Below, one piece after another: positions 34,926 through 44,554 of a DNA stretch of 64,000 bases. Each line of letters opens with the position of its first letter. Positions within the stretch are counted from its first letter, which is position 1. The notes beneath the pieces are model-generated. The model did not search any database, was not told the origin of the DNA, and saw nothing but the letters and a program-made list of their open reading frames with translations. Position numbers and translations under genes: made by a program. The DNA is from Stygiobacter sp. (GTDB taxonomy: Bacteria > Pseudomonadota > Alphaproteobacteria > Rhodospirillales > Magnetospirillaceae): NCBI GenBank assembly GCA_006218045.1, contig VBWB01000029.1, positions 42,242 through 106,241 on the forward strand. Direction: 5' to 3'.

Positions 34926-37571
34926 GTGACCGAACCGACCATCCCCGCCGATGCCACGCCGATGATGGCCCAATACTTGGCCATCAAGCACGCCCATCCC
35001 GATTGCCTGCTGTTCTATCGCATGGGCGATTTCTACGAATTGTTCTTCGACGACGCGGTCAAGGCGTCGGCGGCCTTGGATATCGCGCTCACCAAGCGCG
35101 GCAAACATCTGGGCGAGGACATCGCCATGTGCGGCGTGCCGGTGCGGTCATACGAGGCCTATCTGTCGCGGCTGGTGCGCGCCGGCTACAAGGTGGCCAT
35201 CGGTGAACAGACCGAAGACCCGGCGGAAGCGAAGAAGCGCGGCGCCAAATCGGTGGTGTCGCGCGACGTGGTCCGCGTCGTCACCGCCGGCACCCTGACC
35301 GAGGACAATCTGCTCGATGCGCGGTCGCACAATTATCTGGCCGCCCTGGCCGAGGCGGGCGGCGGGTTGGGTCTGGCCTGGGTCGATGTCTCCACCGGCG
35401 ATTTCGCCATGCAGCCCTTGACCACGCCCTTGCTGTCCGCCGCCCTGGCCCGGCTTGATCCGGGCGAATTGCTGGTGCCCGAGCGCCTGCTCAACCAGTC
35501 GGATCTGCTTGAGGTGTGGGGCGAGTGGAAAACCGTGCTGACGCCGCTGCCCAGCGTCCGTTTCGATTCCGAAAACTCCCGCAGGCGGCTTGAAGCCCTG
35601 TACGAGGTCGGTGCCCTTGACGGTTTCGGCGCCTTCGGTCGGGCCGAGTTGGCCGCCGGCGGCGCCCTGGTCGATTACATCGAGCTGACGCAAAAGGGCA
35701 AGCTGCCGCGCCTCAATCCGCCGCAGCGTCTGGCCCAGGGCGCGGTGATGGAAATCGACGGCGCCACCCGCCGCAACCTGGAACTGGTGGAAACCCTGAC
35801 CGGCGAGCGCAAGGGATCATTGCTGGCGACCATCGATCGCACGGTGACCGGGGCGGGGGCGCGGCTGCTGGCGGCGCATCTGGCCGCACCCCTGACCGAT
35901 CCGGCGGCCATCGAATACCGCCTGGACGCGGTGGCCTTTTTCGTCGAGCACGACGACGTGCGTGAGACCGTGCGCGCCGCCTTGAAGCGCTGCCCCGACA
36001 TCGAACGCGCCCTGTCGCGCCTGAGCCTGGGGCGCGGCGGGCCGCGCGATCTGGCCGCCATCCGCGACGCCCTGGCGGAAATCCCGTCCCTGCGCGGCCT
36101 GATCGCGCGCCCGGCCCTGGACGCGCCGCCGGCCGCCATCGCCCAATCCACCCGGGGCCTGGGCGAGCATTCCACCCTGGTGGACATCCTGACCCGCGCC
36201 CTGGCCGAGGAACTGCCGCTTCTGGCCCGCGACGGCGGCTTCATCCGCCCCGAATTCCATGCGGGCCTGGACGAGTTGAAAAGCCTGAAGGCCGAGGGCA
36301 ATGCCCATCTGATGCGGCTGGAGCGGCGCTATGCCGAGGAAACCGGCATCCAATCCCTGAAAATCCGCCACAACAACATCATCGGCCACCATATCGAGGT
36401 GCCGGCCAAGCAGGCGGACAAGCTGGATGAGAGCTTCATCCATCGCCAGACCATGGCCAATGGGGCGCGCTACACCACCACCGAGCTGATCGAACTGGCC
36501 GGCAAGCTGAGCGGTGCCGCCGATCGCGCCTTGGCCATGGAACAGCAATTGTTCGCCCAATTGGTGGGCGAGGTCACCGGTCGCGCCCATGACATCGCGG
36601 CCGCCGCCGCCAGTCTGGCCGCCCTCGACGTGGCCGCTGGCCTGGCCGAACTGGCGTCATCCGAAAACTGGGCGCGCCCCGTGGTCGATGACGGTCACGC
36701 CTTCGTCATCGACGGCGGGCGCCATCCGGTGGTGGAAGCCGCCTTGCGCGCGGTCAACGACAGCGGCTTCGTCGCCAATGATTGCGACCTGTCGGCGGGC
36801 AACCGCCTGTGGCTGATCACCGGCCCCAACATGGCCGGTAAATCCACCTTCCTGCGCCAGAACGCGGTGATCGTCCTCCTGGCCCAGATGGGCGCCTTCG
36901 TCCCCGCCCGCCATGCCCGCATCGGCGTCGTCGACCGTCTGTTTTCCCGTGTCGGCGCCGCCGACGATCTGGCCCGGGGCCGCTCCACCTTCATGGTGGA
37001 AATGGTGGAAACCGCCGCCATCCTCAACCAGTCCGGCCCGCGCGCTTTGGTCATCCTGGACGAGATCGGGCGCGGCACCGCCACCTTCGACGGACTAAGC
37101 ATCGCCTGGTCGGTGGTCGAGCATCTGCACGAGGTCAACAGGTGCCGCGCCCTGTTCGCCACCCATTACCACGAACTGACCAGCCTGTCGGGACGGCTGA
37201 AGGATCTGTCATGCCGGCAGATGCGGGTGAAGGAATGGCAAGGCGACGTGGTCTTCCTGCATGAAGTGGCGCAAGGCGCCGCCGACCGCTCGTACGGCAT
37301 CCATGTGGGGCGCTTGGCCGGGCTGCCGCCAGCGGTCGTTGCGAGGGCGGAAGAAGTATTGCAGGCCTTGGAAAAGGGTGAACAAGGCAGCGCCGTGGCC
37401 AAACTGGCCGACGATCTGCCGCTGTTCGCCGCCCTGGCCAAACCCAAGCCCAAGGAGAGTGTCGTGCCGGAGCCGTCGCCTTTGGCGGAAAAGTTGAAGG
37501 GAATCAATCCTGATGAGCTGAGTCCGCGCCAGGCCCTGGACCTGCTTTATGACCTGAAACGGTTGCTGTGA
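34926..37571 (+). CDS. mutS: DNA mismatch repair protein MutS
   Basis: An 881-residue mismatch-recognition ATPase. The N-terminal mismatch-binding motif is in [12 protein letters not shown] (residues 30-41, with the FxE core), and the Walker A motif [14 protein letters not shown] lies near residues 631-644, followed by [17 protein letters not shown] and ATHYHELT. Domain order and length are normal. The start is GTG, chosen because it precedes a typical N-terminus ([20 protein letters not shown]). The stop codon overlaps the ATG of a 28-codon ORF. Confidence 0.97.
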   Translation: MTEPTIPADATPMMAQYLAIKHAHPDCLLFYRMGDFYELFFDDAVKASAALDIALTKRGKHLGEDIAMCGVPVRSYEAYLSRLVRAGYKVAIGEQTEDPAEAKKRGAKSVVSRDVVRVVTAGTLTEDNLLDARSHNYLAALAEAGGGLGLAWVDVSTGDFAMQPLTTPLLSAALARLDPGELLVPERLLNQSDLLEVWGEWKTVLTPLPSVRFDSENSRRRLEALYEVGALDGFGAFGRAELAAGGALVDYIELTQKGKLPRLNPPQRLAQGAVMEIDGATRRNLELVETLTGERKGSLLATIDRTVTGAGARLLAAHLAAPLTDPAAIEYRLDAVAFFVEHDDVRETVRAALKRCPDIERALSRLSLGRGGPRDLAAIRDALAEIPSLRGLIARPALDAPPAAIAQSTRGLGEHSTLVDILTRALAEELPLLARDGGFIRPEFHAGLDELKSLKAEGNAHLMRLERRYAEETGIQSLKIRHNNIIGHHIEVPAKQADKLDESFIHRQTMANGARYTTTELIELAGKLSGAADRALAMEQQLFAQLVGEVTGRAHDIAAAAASLAALDVAAGLAELASSENWARPVVDDGHAFVIDGGRHPVVEAALRAVNDSGFVANDCDLSAGNRLWLITGPNMAGKSTFLRQNAVIVLLAQMGAFVPARHARIGVVDRLFSRVGAADDLARGRSTFMVEMVETAAILNQSGPRALVILDEIGRGTATFDGLSIAWSVVEHLHEVNRCRALFATHYHELTSLSGRLKDLSCRQMRVKEWQGDVVFLHEVAQGAADRSYGIHVGRLAGLPPAVVARAEEVLQALEKGEQGSAVAKLADDLPLFAALAKPKPKESVVPEPSPLAEKLKGINPDELSPRQALDLLYDLKRLL

Positions 37572-37657
37572 TGGGGCAATATCTGCTGATCGGCCTGGAA
37601 ATCGGCATTCCCGCATTGTTGCTGTGGCTGATCCTGCGAAACTTGCGTAACTCATAG
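37571..37657 (+). CDS. Putative 28-residue single-helix membrane peptide coupled to mutS
   Basis: The mutS stop TGA and this ATG share a base (TGATG), a classic re-initiation arrangement. The reading frame encodes 28 residues starting [17 protein letters not shown] and ending RNLRNS, that is, one hydrophobic helix (about residues 4-22) with a positively charged cytoplasmic-type tail, followed by TAG. Composition is what a small membrane peptide would show, but 28 codons can arise by chance. No family is recognised. Confidence 0.4.
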   Translation: MGQYLLIGLEIGIPALLLWLILRNLRNS

Positions 37658-37695
37658 GCACGGCCTGCCCAAGCGGGCGGCACTGGCGAAACGTC

Positions 37696-37725
37696 TGGAA
37701 AGCCTTGCTTTGCCGCGCCTATACT
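37696..37725 (+). promoter_or_regulatory. Candidate promoter for glnD
   Basis: TGGAAA (37696-37701) and TATACT (37720-37725) are 18 bases apart, 35 bases before the glnD start. The -10 matches five of six consensus positions. Confidence 0.35.
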
Positions 37726-37759
37726 CCGCATCCCGCTTCCCCGGTTCCGGTACCCGTTC

Positions 37760-40522
37760 ATGACCAAAATCCACCGCCAACGCGATATCATCGACCGCCG
37801 CGCCATCATGGCCCGGCTGACCGCGCTGGCGGAATCCGACCTCAACAAGATGAAGCGCCGGACCGGCATTCTGGGCGTGTTCAAGGAGGCGCTCGCCTTG
37901 GGCCGGGTCGAGGTGCGCCGCCGCTTCGACCAGCATGGCGACGGCACCCAGACGGTGCGGGAAAACTGCTTCCTCATCGACCAGTTGGTGCGCATCGTCC
38001 ACGACTTTGCCGCCGGACATGAATTGCCGCAAAACATCCGCACCAGCGGCGAAGCCATGAGTCTGGTTGCCGTCGGCGGCTATGGCCGGGGCGAGCTTTC
38101 GCCGCAATCGGACATCGACCTTTTATTCCTGACCCCCTACAAGCGCACGCCCTGGCACGAGCAGGTGGTGGAATACGTCCTTTACATGCTGTGGGACATG
38201 GGGTTGAAGGTGGGGCAAAGCACCCGCTCGGCCGATGAATGCATCCGTATGGCCAAAGCCGACCTGACCATCCGCACGGCGCTGTTGGAAATGCGCTGGC
38301 TGTGGGGTGATCAGGAGCTGTATTTCGACCTGAAGAACCGTTACGCTGCTGAAATCATTGCCGGCACCGGCGAGGAATTCGTCGAGGCCAAACTGGCCGA
38401 ACGCGACAGCCGCCATTCCAACATGGGCGACACCCGTTATGTGCTCGAGCCCAACGTCAAGGAAGGCAAGGGCGGCCTGCGTGACCTGCACACGCTTTAC
38501 TGGCTGGCGCGTTATCTCTATCGGGTCGACGGCATCGATGATCTGGTCGACCAGGGCATCATCTCCAAGGAGGCGTGCAAGCGTTTCGCCAAGGCCCAGG
38601 CCTTTTTGTGGACGGTGCGCTGCCACCTGCACTACGTCACCGAACGGGCCGAGGACCGCCTGACCTTCGACGTACAGCCGGAAATCGCCAGCCGCATGAA
38701 TTATACCGACCACGCCGGCAGCCGTGGCGTCGAACGCTTCATGAAGCATTTCTTTTTGGTGGCCAAGGATGTGGGCGATCTGACCCGTTTGTTCTGTTCG
38801 CTGGCCGAGGAACAGCAAAAGCGCAAGCCGCGCCTGCGCCTGGGCAAACTTTTGTTTCTGAAGCGATCCAATGTCGCCGGCTTCATCGTCGACGGCGACC
38901 GCCTGAATGCGTCGGCGCCCGACCAGTTCACCAAGGATCCGGTAGCGATGATCCGCCTGTTCCATACCTCGCTGGAGCACGGGATCGACATCCACCCCCA
39001 CGCCCTTGATCTGGTCCACCGCAATCTCAAGCACGTGGCGTCGTTGCGCAAGGACAAGGCGGCCAACGCCTTGTTCCTGTCCATCCTGACCAGCAAGAAG
39101 AACCCGGAAGTGGCACTCCGGCACATGAACGAGGCCGGGGTGTTGAGCCGCTTCATCCCCGATTTCGGCCGCGTCGTCGCCCAGATGCAATACGACATGT
39201 ACCATGTCTATACGGTGGACGAGCACACCATCCAGGCCATCGGCATCCTGCACGCCATCGAGCAGGGCATCCTGGTCGAGGAAGCGCCGCTCTCCACCCA
39301 GATCATCCATAAGATTTCGTCCAGGACGGCGCTGTATCTGGCCGTGCTGCTGCACGACATCGCCAAGGGCAGGGGCGGCGACCATTCGGTGTTGGGCGCC
39401 GACGTGGCCATGAAGCTGGGGCCGCGCTTCGGTCTGACCGACGAGGAAACCGAGACGGTGGCCTGGCTGGTGCGCGAGCACCTGACCATGAGCCGGGTCG
39501 CCTTCAAGCGCGACATCGAAGACCCGCAGACCATCACCGATTTCGTCACCAAGGTGCAAAGCCCGGAACGCCTGCGTCTGCTGCTGGTCCTCACCGTCGC
39601 CGATATCCGCGCCGTCGGCCCCAATGTGTGGAACGGCTGGAAAGGCGGGCTGCTGCGCGAACTTTACCAGCGCTCGGAAGAGCTGATGCTGGGCGGTATG
39701 GCCGTGGCCCGCGACCACCGGGTCAAGGCGGCGCAGGCGGCGGTGGCGCGCGAACTGGTCGCCAGCGGCTGGCCCCAGACCGATATCGATGCCCATCTGG
39801 CCCGTGGCTATCCCACCTATTGGACCAGTTTCGACACCCGGACCCATATCCATCACGCCCGGCTGGTGCGCGACGCCGAGCAGCGCCATGCGCCGCTGAC
39901 GGTGGACTCCCGTATCGATACATTCCGTTCGGTTACGGAAATCAATGTCTATACCAGCGACCATCCCGGCCTGTTCTCGCAGATCGCCGGGGCCATGGCG
40001 GTATCGGGGGCCAATATCGTCGACGCCAAGATCGTCACCTTGGCCAATGGCATGGCGCTGGACAGTTTCTGGATCCAGGAAAGCGACGGCGCCGCTTTCG
40101 ATACGCCATCGAAACTGGCCAAGCTGTCGACGGTGATCGAACAGGTCTTGTCGGGGCGCATGCGCCTGGACAAGGAACTGGCGGCGCGCAAGGGCAAGCT
40201 GCCGGCCCGCGCCCATGTGTTCAAGGTGCCGCCGCGCGTCATCATCGACAACAAGGCGTCGTCGTCGCATACCCTGATCGAGGTCAATGGCCGCGACCGT
40301 CCCGGCCTGCTCTACGATCTGACCGCGGCCATGACCCAATTGGGCTTGCAGATCGCCTCGGCCCATATTTCCACCTATGGCGAGCGGGTGGTCGACGTCT
40401 TTTACGTCAAGGACATCTTCGGACTGAAGGTCCAGCACGAGCGCAAACTGGAACAAATTCGCGACGGGGTGCTGAAAGCCCTGCGCGATCCGGCGGATAG
40501 CGAAGCGGCGGCGGCGCAGTAA
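37760..40522 (+). CDS. glnD: Bifunctional uridylyltransferase / uridylyl-removing enzyme
   Basis: A 920-residue nitrogen sensor that uridylylates PII proteins when glutamine is low and removes UMP when it is high. The nucleotidyltransferase motif GGYGRGELSPQSDIDLLFL is at residues 106-124; the HD hydrolase motif LLHDIAKGRGGDHS is near residue 530; two C-terminal ACT domains, which bind glutamine, start near EINVYTSDHPGLFSQIAGAM and LIEVNGRDRPGLLYDLTAAM. Length and domain order are typical of alphaproteobacteria. murJ follows after 4 bases. Confidence 0.97.
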   Translation: MTKIHRQRDIIDRRAIMARLTALAESDLNKMKRRTGILGVFKEALALGRVEVRRRFDQHGDGTQTVRENCFLIDQLVRIVHDFAAGHELPQNIRTSGEAMSLVAVGGYGRGELSPQSDIDLLFLTPYKRTPWHEQVVEYVLYMLWDMGLKVGQSTRSADECIRMAKADLTIRTALLEMRWLWGDQELYFDLKNRYAAEIIAGTGEEFVEAKLAERDSRHSNMGDTRYVLEPNVKEGKGGLRDLHTLYWLARYLYRVDGIDDLVDQGIISKEACKRFAKAQAFLWTVRCHLHYVTERAEDRLTFDVQPEIASRMNYTDHAGSRGVERFMKHFFLVAKDVGDLTRLFCSLAEEQQKRKPRLRLGKLLFLKRSNVAGFIVDGDRLNASAPDQFTKDPVAMIRLFHTSLEHGIDIHPHALDLVHRNLKHVASLRKDKAANALFLSILTSKKNPEVALRHMNEAGVLSRFIPDFGRVVAQMQYDMYHVYTVDEHTIQAIGILHAIEQGILVEEAPLSTQIIHKISSRTALYLAVLLHDIAKGRGGDHSVLGADVAMKLGPRFGLTDEETETVAWLVREHLTMSRVAFKRDIEDPQTITDFVTKVQSPERLRLLLVLTVADIRAVGPNVWNGWKGGLLRELYQRSEELMLGGMAVARDHRVKAAQAAVARELVASGWPQTDIDAHLARGYPTYWTSFDTRTHIHHARLVRDAEQRHAPLTVDSRIDTFRSVTEINVYTSDHPGLFSQIAGAMAVSGANIVDAKIVTLANGMALDSFWIQESDGAAFDTPSKLAKLSTVIEQVLSGRMRLDKELAARKGKLPARAHVFKVPPRVIIDNKASSSHTLIEVNGRDRPGLLYDLTAAMTQLGLQIASAHISTYGERVVDVFYVKDIFGLKVQHERKLEQIRDGVLKALRDPADSEAAAAQ

Positions 40523-40526
40523 ATCC

Positions 40527-42083
40527 ATGAACCTGATCCGGTCCATCGCCACCATCGGCGGCTTCACCTTGGGCAGCCGCATCACCGGCTTCGCCCGCGA
40601 CATCCTGATCGCCAATTATCTGGGCGCCGGGCTGGTGGCCGATTGCTTTTTCGTCGCCTTCAAATTCCCCAATCTATTCCGCCGGCTGTTCGCCGAGGGC
40701 GCCTTCAACGCGGCTTTCGTGCCCTTGTTCGCCGGCAAGCTGGAACAAGAGGGCGAGCAAGCGGCCAAGCGTTTCGCCGAGAACGCCCTGGCGGTGCTGG
40801 CCGCCGCCCTGGCGGCTTTCGTCGCCCTGATGGAAATCATCATGCCCTGGGCCATCTATGTGCTGGCGCCGGGCTTCGACGCCGTGCCGGGCAAGATGGA
40901 ACTGGCGGCCGAGCTGTCGCGTCTCACCTTCCCCTATCTTCTGTTCATTTCGCTGGTGTCGCTGCAATCGGGGGTGCTGAACTCGGTCGGGCGCTTCGCC
41001 GCCGCCGCCGCCACCCCCATCTTGCTCAACCTGACGCTGATGGCGGCGCTGATCGGCCTGACACCGCTGACCCCCACCTCGGGCCATGCCTTGGCCATCG
41101 GCACCACCATCGCCGGTATCCTGCAATTCCTGTGGCTGGTTTATTCGCTCAAAAGCCAGGGCTGGCTGCTGTCGTGGCGCCGTCCGCATCTGGACGGCGA
41201 CGTCGTTTTGCTGATGAAACGGATTGTCCCCGGCGCCATGGGTGCCGGCATCTATCAGGTCAACCTGCTGGTCGACACCATGATCGCCTCCATGGTGGCC
41301 GAAGGGGCGGTGTCTTACCTGTATTACGCCGACCGCATCAATCAATTGCCCCTGGGCGTGGTCGGCATCGCCGTCGGCACCGCGCTTTTACCCATCCTGT
41401 CGCGCCAGATCCGCGCCGGCAATGACGAGGCCGCCCATCACAGCCAGAACCGCGCCTTGGAATTCTCGCTGCTGCTGACGGTGCCGGCCATGGCCGCCAT
41501 CGCCGTGTTGGCGGTGCCTTTGGTCATGGTGCTGTTCGAGCGCGGCGCCTTCGGACCTGTGGAAACCCAGGCCACCGCCGGGGCGCTGGCAGCGTTTTCC
41601 CTGGGTCTGCCCGCCTATGTGCTGGCCAAGTGCCTGACCCCGGCCTTTTTCGCCCGCCACGACACCGCCACCCCGGTCAAGCTGGCCGCCGCCGCCATGA
41701 TCGCCAATATCGCGCTCAATCTGGCGCTGTGGCCGTTGGGGCTGGCCCAGGTCGGCATCGCCCTGGCCACCGCCTTGTCGGCCTGGCTCAATGTCGGCCT
41801 GCTGGCCTGGGTGCTGAAAAAGCGCGGTTACTTTCATCTGGATGACCGCCTGCGGGCCAAGGCGCCGCGCATCATCGCCGCCGCCGCCCTGATGGCGGCG
41901 ATTGTCGGTGCCGCCGGCTGGTGGGCGGAACCGCTGATGGCCGCCTCGGGCCAAGGCCCGCGCGCCCTGTGGCTGGCTGGCCTGGTGGGCGGCGGCGTGG
42001 CCGTGTTCGCGCTGCTGGCGCAACTGACCGGCGCGGCGCGCTTGGGCGAGATCAAGGCCATGGTCAAACGCCAGCAACCTTGA
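40527..42083 (+). CDS. murJ: Lipid II flippase MurJ
   Basis: A 518-residue inner-membrane protein of the MurJ/MviN family with about 14 hydrophobic helices. It flips lipid II, the peptidoglycan precursor, to the periplasmic face. The start GGFTLGSRITGFARDILIAN and FFVAFKFPNLFRRLFAEGAF are the diagnostic first helices, and YYADRINQLPLGVVGIAVGT is the central motif. It follows glnD by 4 bases, a common alphaproteobacterial arrangement. Two hairpins follow the stop codon. Confidence 0.96.
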   Translation: MNLIRSIATIGGFTLGSRITGFARDILIANYLGAGLVADCFFVAFKFPNLFRRLFAEGAFNAAFVPLFAGKLEQEGEQAAKRFAENALAVLAAALAAFVALMEIIMPWAIYVLAPGFDAVPGKMELAAELSRLTFPYLLFISLVSLQSGVLNSVGRFAAAAATPILLNLTLMAALIGLTPLTPTSGHALAIGTTIAGILQFLWLVYSLKSQGWLLSWRRPHLDGDVVLLMKRIVPGAMGAGIYQVNLLVDTMIASMVAEGAVSYLYYADRINQLPLGVVGIAVGTALLPILSRQIRAGNDEAAHHSQNRALEFSLLLTVPAMAAIAVLAVPLVMVLFERGAFGPVETQATAGALAAFSLGLPAYVLAKCLTPAFFARHDTATPVKLAAAAMIANIALNLALWPLGLAQVGIALATALSAWLNVGLLAWVLKKRGYFHLDDRLRAKAPRIIAAAALMAAIVGAAGWWAEPLMAASGQGPRALWLAGLVGGGVAVFALLAQLTGAARLGEIKAMVKRQQP

Positions 42084-42094
42084 CAATCACTCGT

Positions 42095-42130
42095 GAAAAA
42101 GTCCTTCGCTTCGCTTAAGGGGACTTTTTC
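42095..42130 (+). terminator. Hairpin 1 after murJ (possible terminator)
   Basis: GAAAAAGTCC and GGACTTTTTC form a perfect 10-bp stem with a 16-base loop, 11 bases after the murJ stop. The T-run is inside the stem, so termination could be weak. Confidence 0.45.
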
Positions 42131-42148
42131 CCGTTGATTTAAAAGGAG

Positions 42149-42183
42149 AAAAATAGGCTTGGGGCGGCCCTGCGCCTATTTTT
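42149..42183 (+). terminator. Hairpin 2 after murJ (probable terminator)
   Basis: AAAAATAGGC and GCCTATTTTT form a perfect 10-bp stem around a GC-rich 15-base loop; the descending arm ends in five T and is followed by CGCTTTT. It is the more convincing terminator for the glnD-murJ transcript and would work in either direction. Confidence 0.65.
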
Positions 42184-42321
42184 CGCTTTTACGCCTTTGC
42201 CAAGCAAAGGCGGGAGAAAGACTGAAACCCGCGTGGAAAGCTTGCTTGAGCACGGGTTTACGCCATGGCGATCGGGGAAAAGTACACCGAGGCAAAGCCT
42301 GCGGACTTTTTCACGGTCGAC

Positions 42322-42349
42322 TTGACAGAACGGTGTCTTCGGGCATAGC
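42322..42349 (+). promoter_or_regulatory. Candidate promoter for trpS
   Basis: A consensus -35 TTGACA (42322-42327) is 16 bases from CATAGC (42344-42349), about 39 bases before the trpS ATG. The -10 is poor. It begins just outside the multi-hairpin element. Confidence 0.45.
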
Positions 42350-42387
42350 TGAACCCTTCAAGGGTCCAAACCTGGAGCACATCCCCC

Positions 42388-43386
42388 ATGCAGCGCATTT
42401 TTTCCGGCGTTCAGCCGACCGGAAACCTTCACCTCGGCAATTATCTCGGTGCCATCCGGAACTGGGTCCGCTTGCAGGACCAGTATGAATGCATCTTCTG
42501 CATGGTCGACCAGCATGCCATCACCGTGTGGCAAGACCCCAAGGAACTGACCCGCAACACCCGCGAAGTGGCCGCCGGCATGATCGCCGCCGGCATCGAC
42601 CCGGCCAGGAACGTGTTGTTCAACCAATCCACCGTGCCGGCACATGCGCAATTGGCCTGGGTGTTCAACTGCGTCGCCCGCATGGGCTGGTTGAACCGCA
42701 TGACCCAGTTCAAGGAAAAGGCCGGCAAGCACAAGGAAAACGCGTCCGTCGGCCTGTTCGCCTATCCCAACCTGATGAGCGCCGACATCCTGATCTACAA
42801 GGCCACCCACGTGCCGGTGGGCGAGGATCAGAAGCAGCATCTGGAACTGGCCCGCGACACCGCGCAAAAGTTCAACAACGATTACGGCGTCGATTTCTTC
42901 CCGCTGCCCGAGCCGCTGATCTTCGGCGCCGCCACCCGGGTCATGTCCTTGCGCGACGGCGCCAAGAAGATGTCCAAATCGGACGAAAGCGATTATTCGC
43001 GCATCAACATGACCGACGATGCCGACACCATCGCCCTCAAGGTGCGGAAGGCCAAGACCGATCTGTTCCCCATGCCCCATTCGGTCGAGGGGTTGGAGGA
43101 ACGGCCCGAGGCGTCCAATCTGTTGGGCATTTACGCTGCCCTCTCCGACCGCGACAAGACCGAGGTGATCCATCACTTCGCCGATCGCCAGTTCAGCGAA
43201 TTCAAGTCCGAACTGGTCGATCTGGCGGTGTCGGTGCTGGGGCCGATCAATGCCGAGATGAAACGGCTGATGGACGATCCCGGCCATATCGATGCGGTGC
43301 TGCGCCAAGGGGCCGAACGGGCCAACGCCATCGCCGCGCCGATCCTGAAGGATGTCTACGACATCGTCGGTTTCCTCAGACCCTAG
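42388..43386 (+). CDS. trpS: Tryptophanyl-tRNA synthetase
   Basis: A 332-residue class I synthetase charging tRNA(Trp). The ATP-binding HIGH region is [18 protein letters not shown] (residues 6-23), the KMSKS loop is KKMSKSDES near residue 193, and MVDQHAIT is the tryptophan-pocket segment. Length is normal. A repeat element starts directly after the stop codon. Confidence 0.97.
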   Translation: MQRIFSGVQPTGNLHLGNYLGAIRNWVRLQDQYECIFCMVDQHAITVWQDPKELTRNTREVAAGMIAAGIDPARNVLFNQSTVPAHAQLAWVFNCVARMGWLNRMTQFKEKAGKHKENASVGLFAYPNLMSADILIYKATHVPVGEDQKQHLELARDTAQKFNNDYGVDFFPLPEPLIFGAATRVMSLRDGAKKMSKSDESDYSRINMTDDADTIALKVRKAKTDLFPMPHSVEGLEERPEASNLLGIYAALSDRDKTEVIHHFADRQFSEFKSELVDLAVSVLGPINAEMKRLMDDPGHIDAVLRQGAERANAIAAPILKDVYDIVGFLRP

Positions 43387-43502
43387 TGTCCTGCCCCAGA
43401 AATTCGCATGGCGAAATTCTGGGATGAGCAGGCCACTAATTTGTTAAATTATGTGGTGATTTCGATGTCCACATGATGGTGCGAACTTCGGAATCACCAC
43501 AC
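43387..43502. repeat. Dispersed palindromic intergenic repeat, copy 1
   Basis: About 116 bases that recur at 46804-46918 with roughly 85% identity by eye. It has two hairpins: CCCAGAAATTCGC/GCGAAATTCTGGG (43395-43423, one internal mismatch) and GTGGTGATT.../...AATCACCAC (about 43453-43500). It begins TGTCCTGCCCCAG and ends AATCACCACAC. It fills nearly the whole trpS-DUF2333 gap. Confidence 0.85.
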
Positions 43503-43515
43503 TAGGAGCAGGGCG

Positions 43516-44445
43516 ATGCGCGAAGGTTCCGGCATTCGTTGGGCTTGGTGGCTGTTGCCGGTGCTACCGGTGCTGCTGCTGCTTTATTACGGCATCGGCA
43601 TGGGGCTGGCGCACAAGATCGACGCTGATCCCACCTATGGTCCCGGCCCCGTCGCCGCCCAGCAAAGCCGTGCGGTGGCCATGGCGGCGCGGCTGATCCT
43701 GCGCGAGGTGGATGAAAACAAATGGGTGGCCAACGACCCGTTCTTCAATCCGTCGTCGCTGTTGGACAACATGCCGGCCTATCAGACCGGCCTCATCGCT
43801 GCCATCGCCCGCTTCAGCGCGCATCTGAACGCCCTGGCCGGCGAGGCCGGACGGGAAGATCTCGAGCTGTCTCGCGCCGCCGGCTTCCTCAAATATCCCG
43901 GCACGGTGTGGAAATTCGATTCGCGCACCTCATGGGCGCCGACGGCGTCGTCGGAAAAGCAATATCGCTCGGCCGCGCGCAATCTGCTGGTGTTCAACGA
44001 CCATCTGACCACCGGCGACGCGGTGTTTACCCGCGACCGCGCCAGCTTGGCCAGGCTGTTGACCCTGGTCGGCGCCGATATGGATGCTGCGGCCGACCAT
44101 CTGGACAACCACTTGGCCCAGGGTCATTGGACCTTGTTGGATGGCGGTGCCGACGATCTGTATTTCGACACCAAGGGCCGGCTCTATGCCCAATCAATGA
44201 TCCTGCGCGAGTTGGGCTGGGATTTCGCCCAGATCCTGGCGGCGGCCGATCTGGGCGATCAGTGGCAGGCCATGCTGGCCTCCTTGAACCGGGCGGCGGC
44301 GTTGCAGCCGGCGCTGGTGCTGGCCGGCGACGAGGATTCCGCCTTGTTGCCCAATCATCTGGCCAATCAGGGTTTTCGGCTGTTGCAGGCGCGTTCGCGG
44401 CTGGCCGGACTGGCGGCGGCCCTGGCCGTCGATGACGAACATTAG
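43516..44445 (+). CDS. DUF2333 family protein
   Basis: A 309-residue protein with one N-terminal membrane helix (about residues 10-29, WWLLPVLPVLLLLYYGIGMG) and a large periplasmic part. It matches the DUF2333 family: NKWVANDPFFNPSSLLDNMPAYQ, FLKYPGTVWKFD, FNDHLTTGDAVF and LYAQSMILRELGWDF. The family is conserved in proteobacteria but uncharacterised. AGGAGCAGGG precedes the ATG. The upstream gap is occupied by the dispersed repeat. Confidence 0.88.
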   Translation: MREGSGIRWAWWLLPVLPVLLLLYYGIGMGLAHKIDADPTYGPGPVAAQQSRAVAMAARLILREVDENKWVANDPFFNPSSLLDNMPAYQTGLIAAIARFSAHLNALAGEAGREDLELSRAAGFLKYPGTVWKFDSRTSWAPTASSEKQYRSAARNLLVFNDHLTTGDAVFTRDRASLARLLTLVGADMDAAADHLDNHLAQGHWTLLDGGADDLYFDTKGRLYAQSMILRELGWDFAQILAAADLGDQWQAMLASLNRAAALQPALVLAGDEDSALLPNHLANQGFRLLQARSRLAGLAAALAVDDEH

Positions 44446-44554
44446 AAAAACATGAAATTCTTGTTGCCATTGGCCCGGCAAAAGACGACAAGGGATTAAC
44501 GAAGCACGCCAAAAGACGCGTGCACGCCTGTCTTTGATGAGGGGCGGGGAGGCC

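Larger units (their letters stand above)
42092..42315. repeat. 224-base multi-hairpin intergenic element bounded by 13-bp inverted repeats
   Basis: This fills most of the 304-base gap between murJ and trpS. CGTGAAAAAGTCC at 42092-42104 is perfectly inverted as GGACTTTTTCACG at 42303-42315. Between them lie five potential hairpins: 42095-42130, 42149-42183, 42192-42212 (9-bp stem, CAA loop), about 42225-42259, and about 42273-42312. It has no convincing ORF. It could be a non-autonomous mobile element, a highly structured RNA, or stacked terminators; no flanking target duplication was seen. Confidence 0.55.

Noticed and set aside
42331..43308. Antisense frames under trpS
   Set aside because: Products lack motifs and the plus-strand synthetase is complete.
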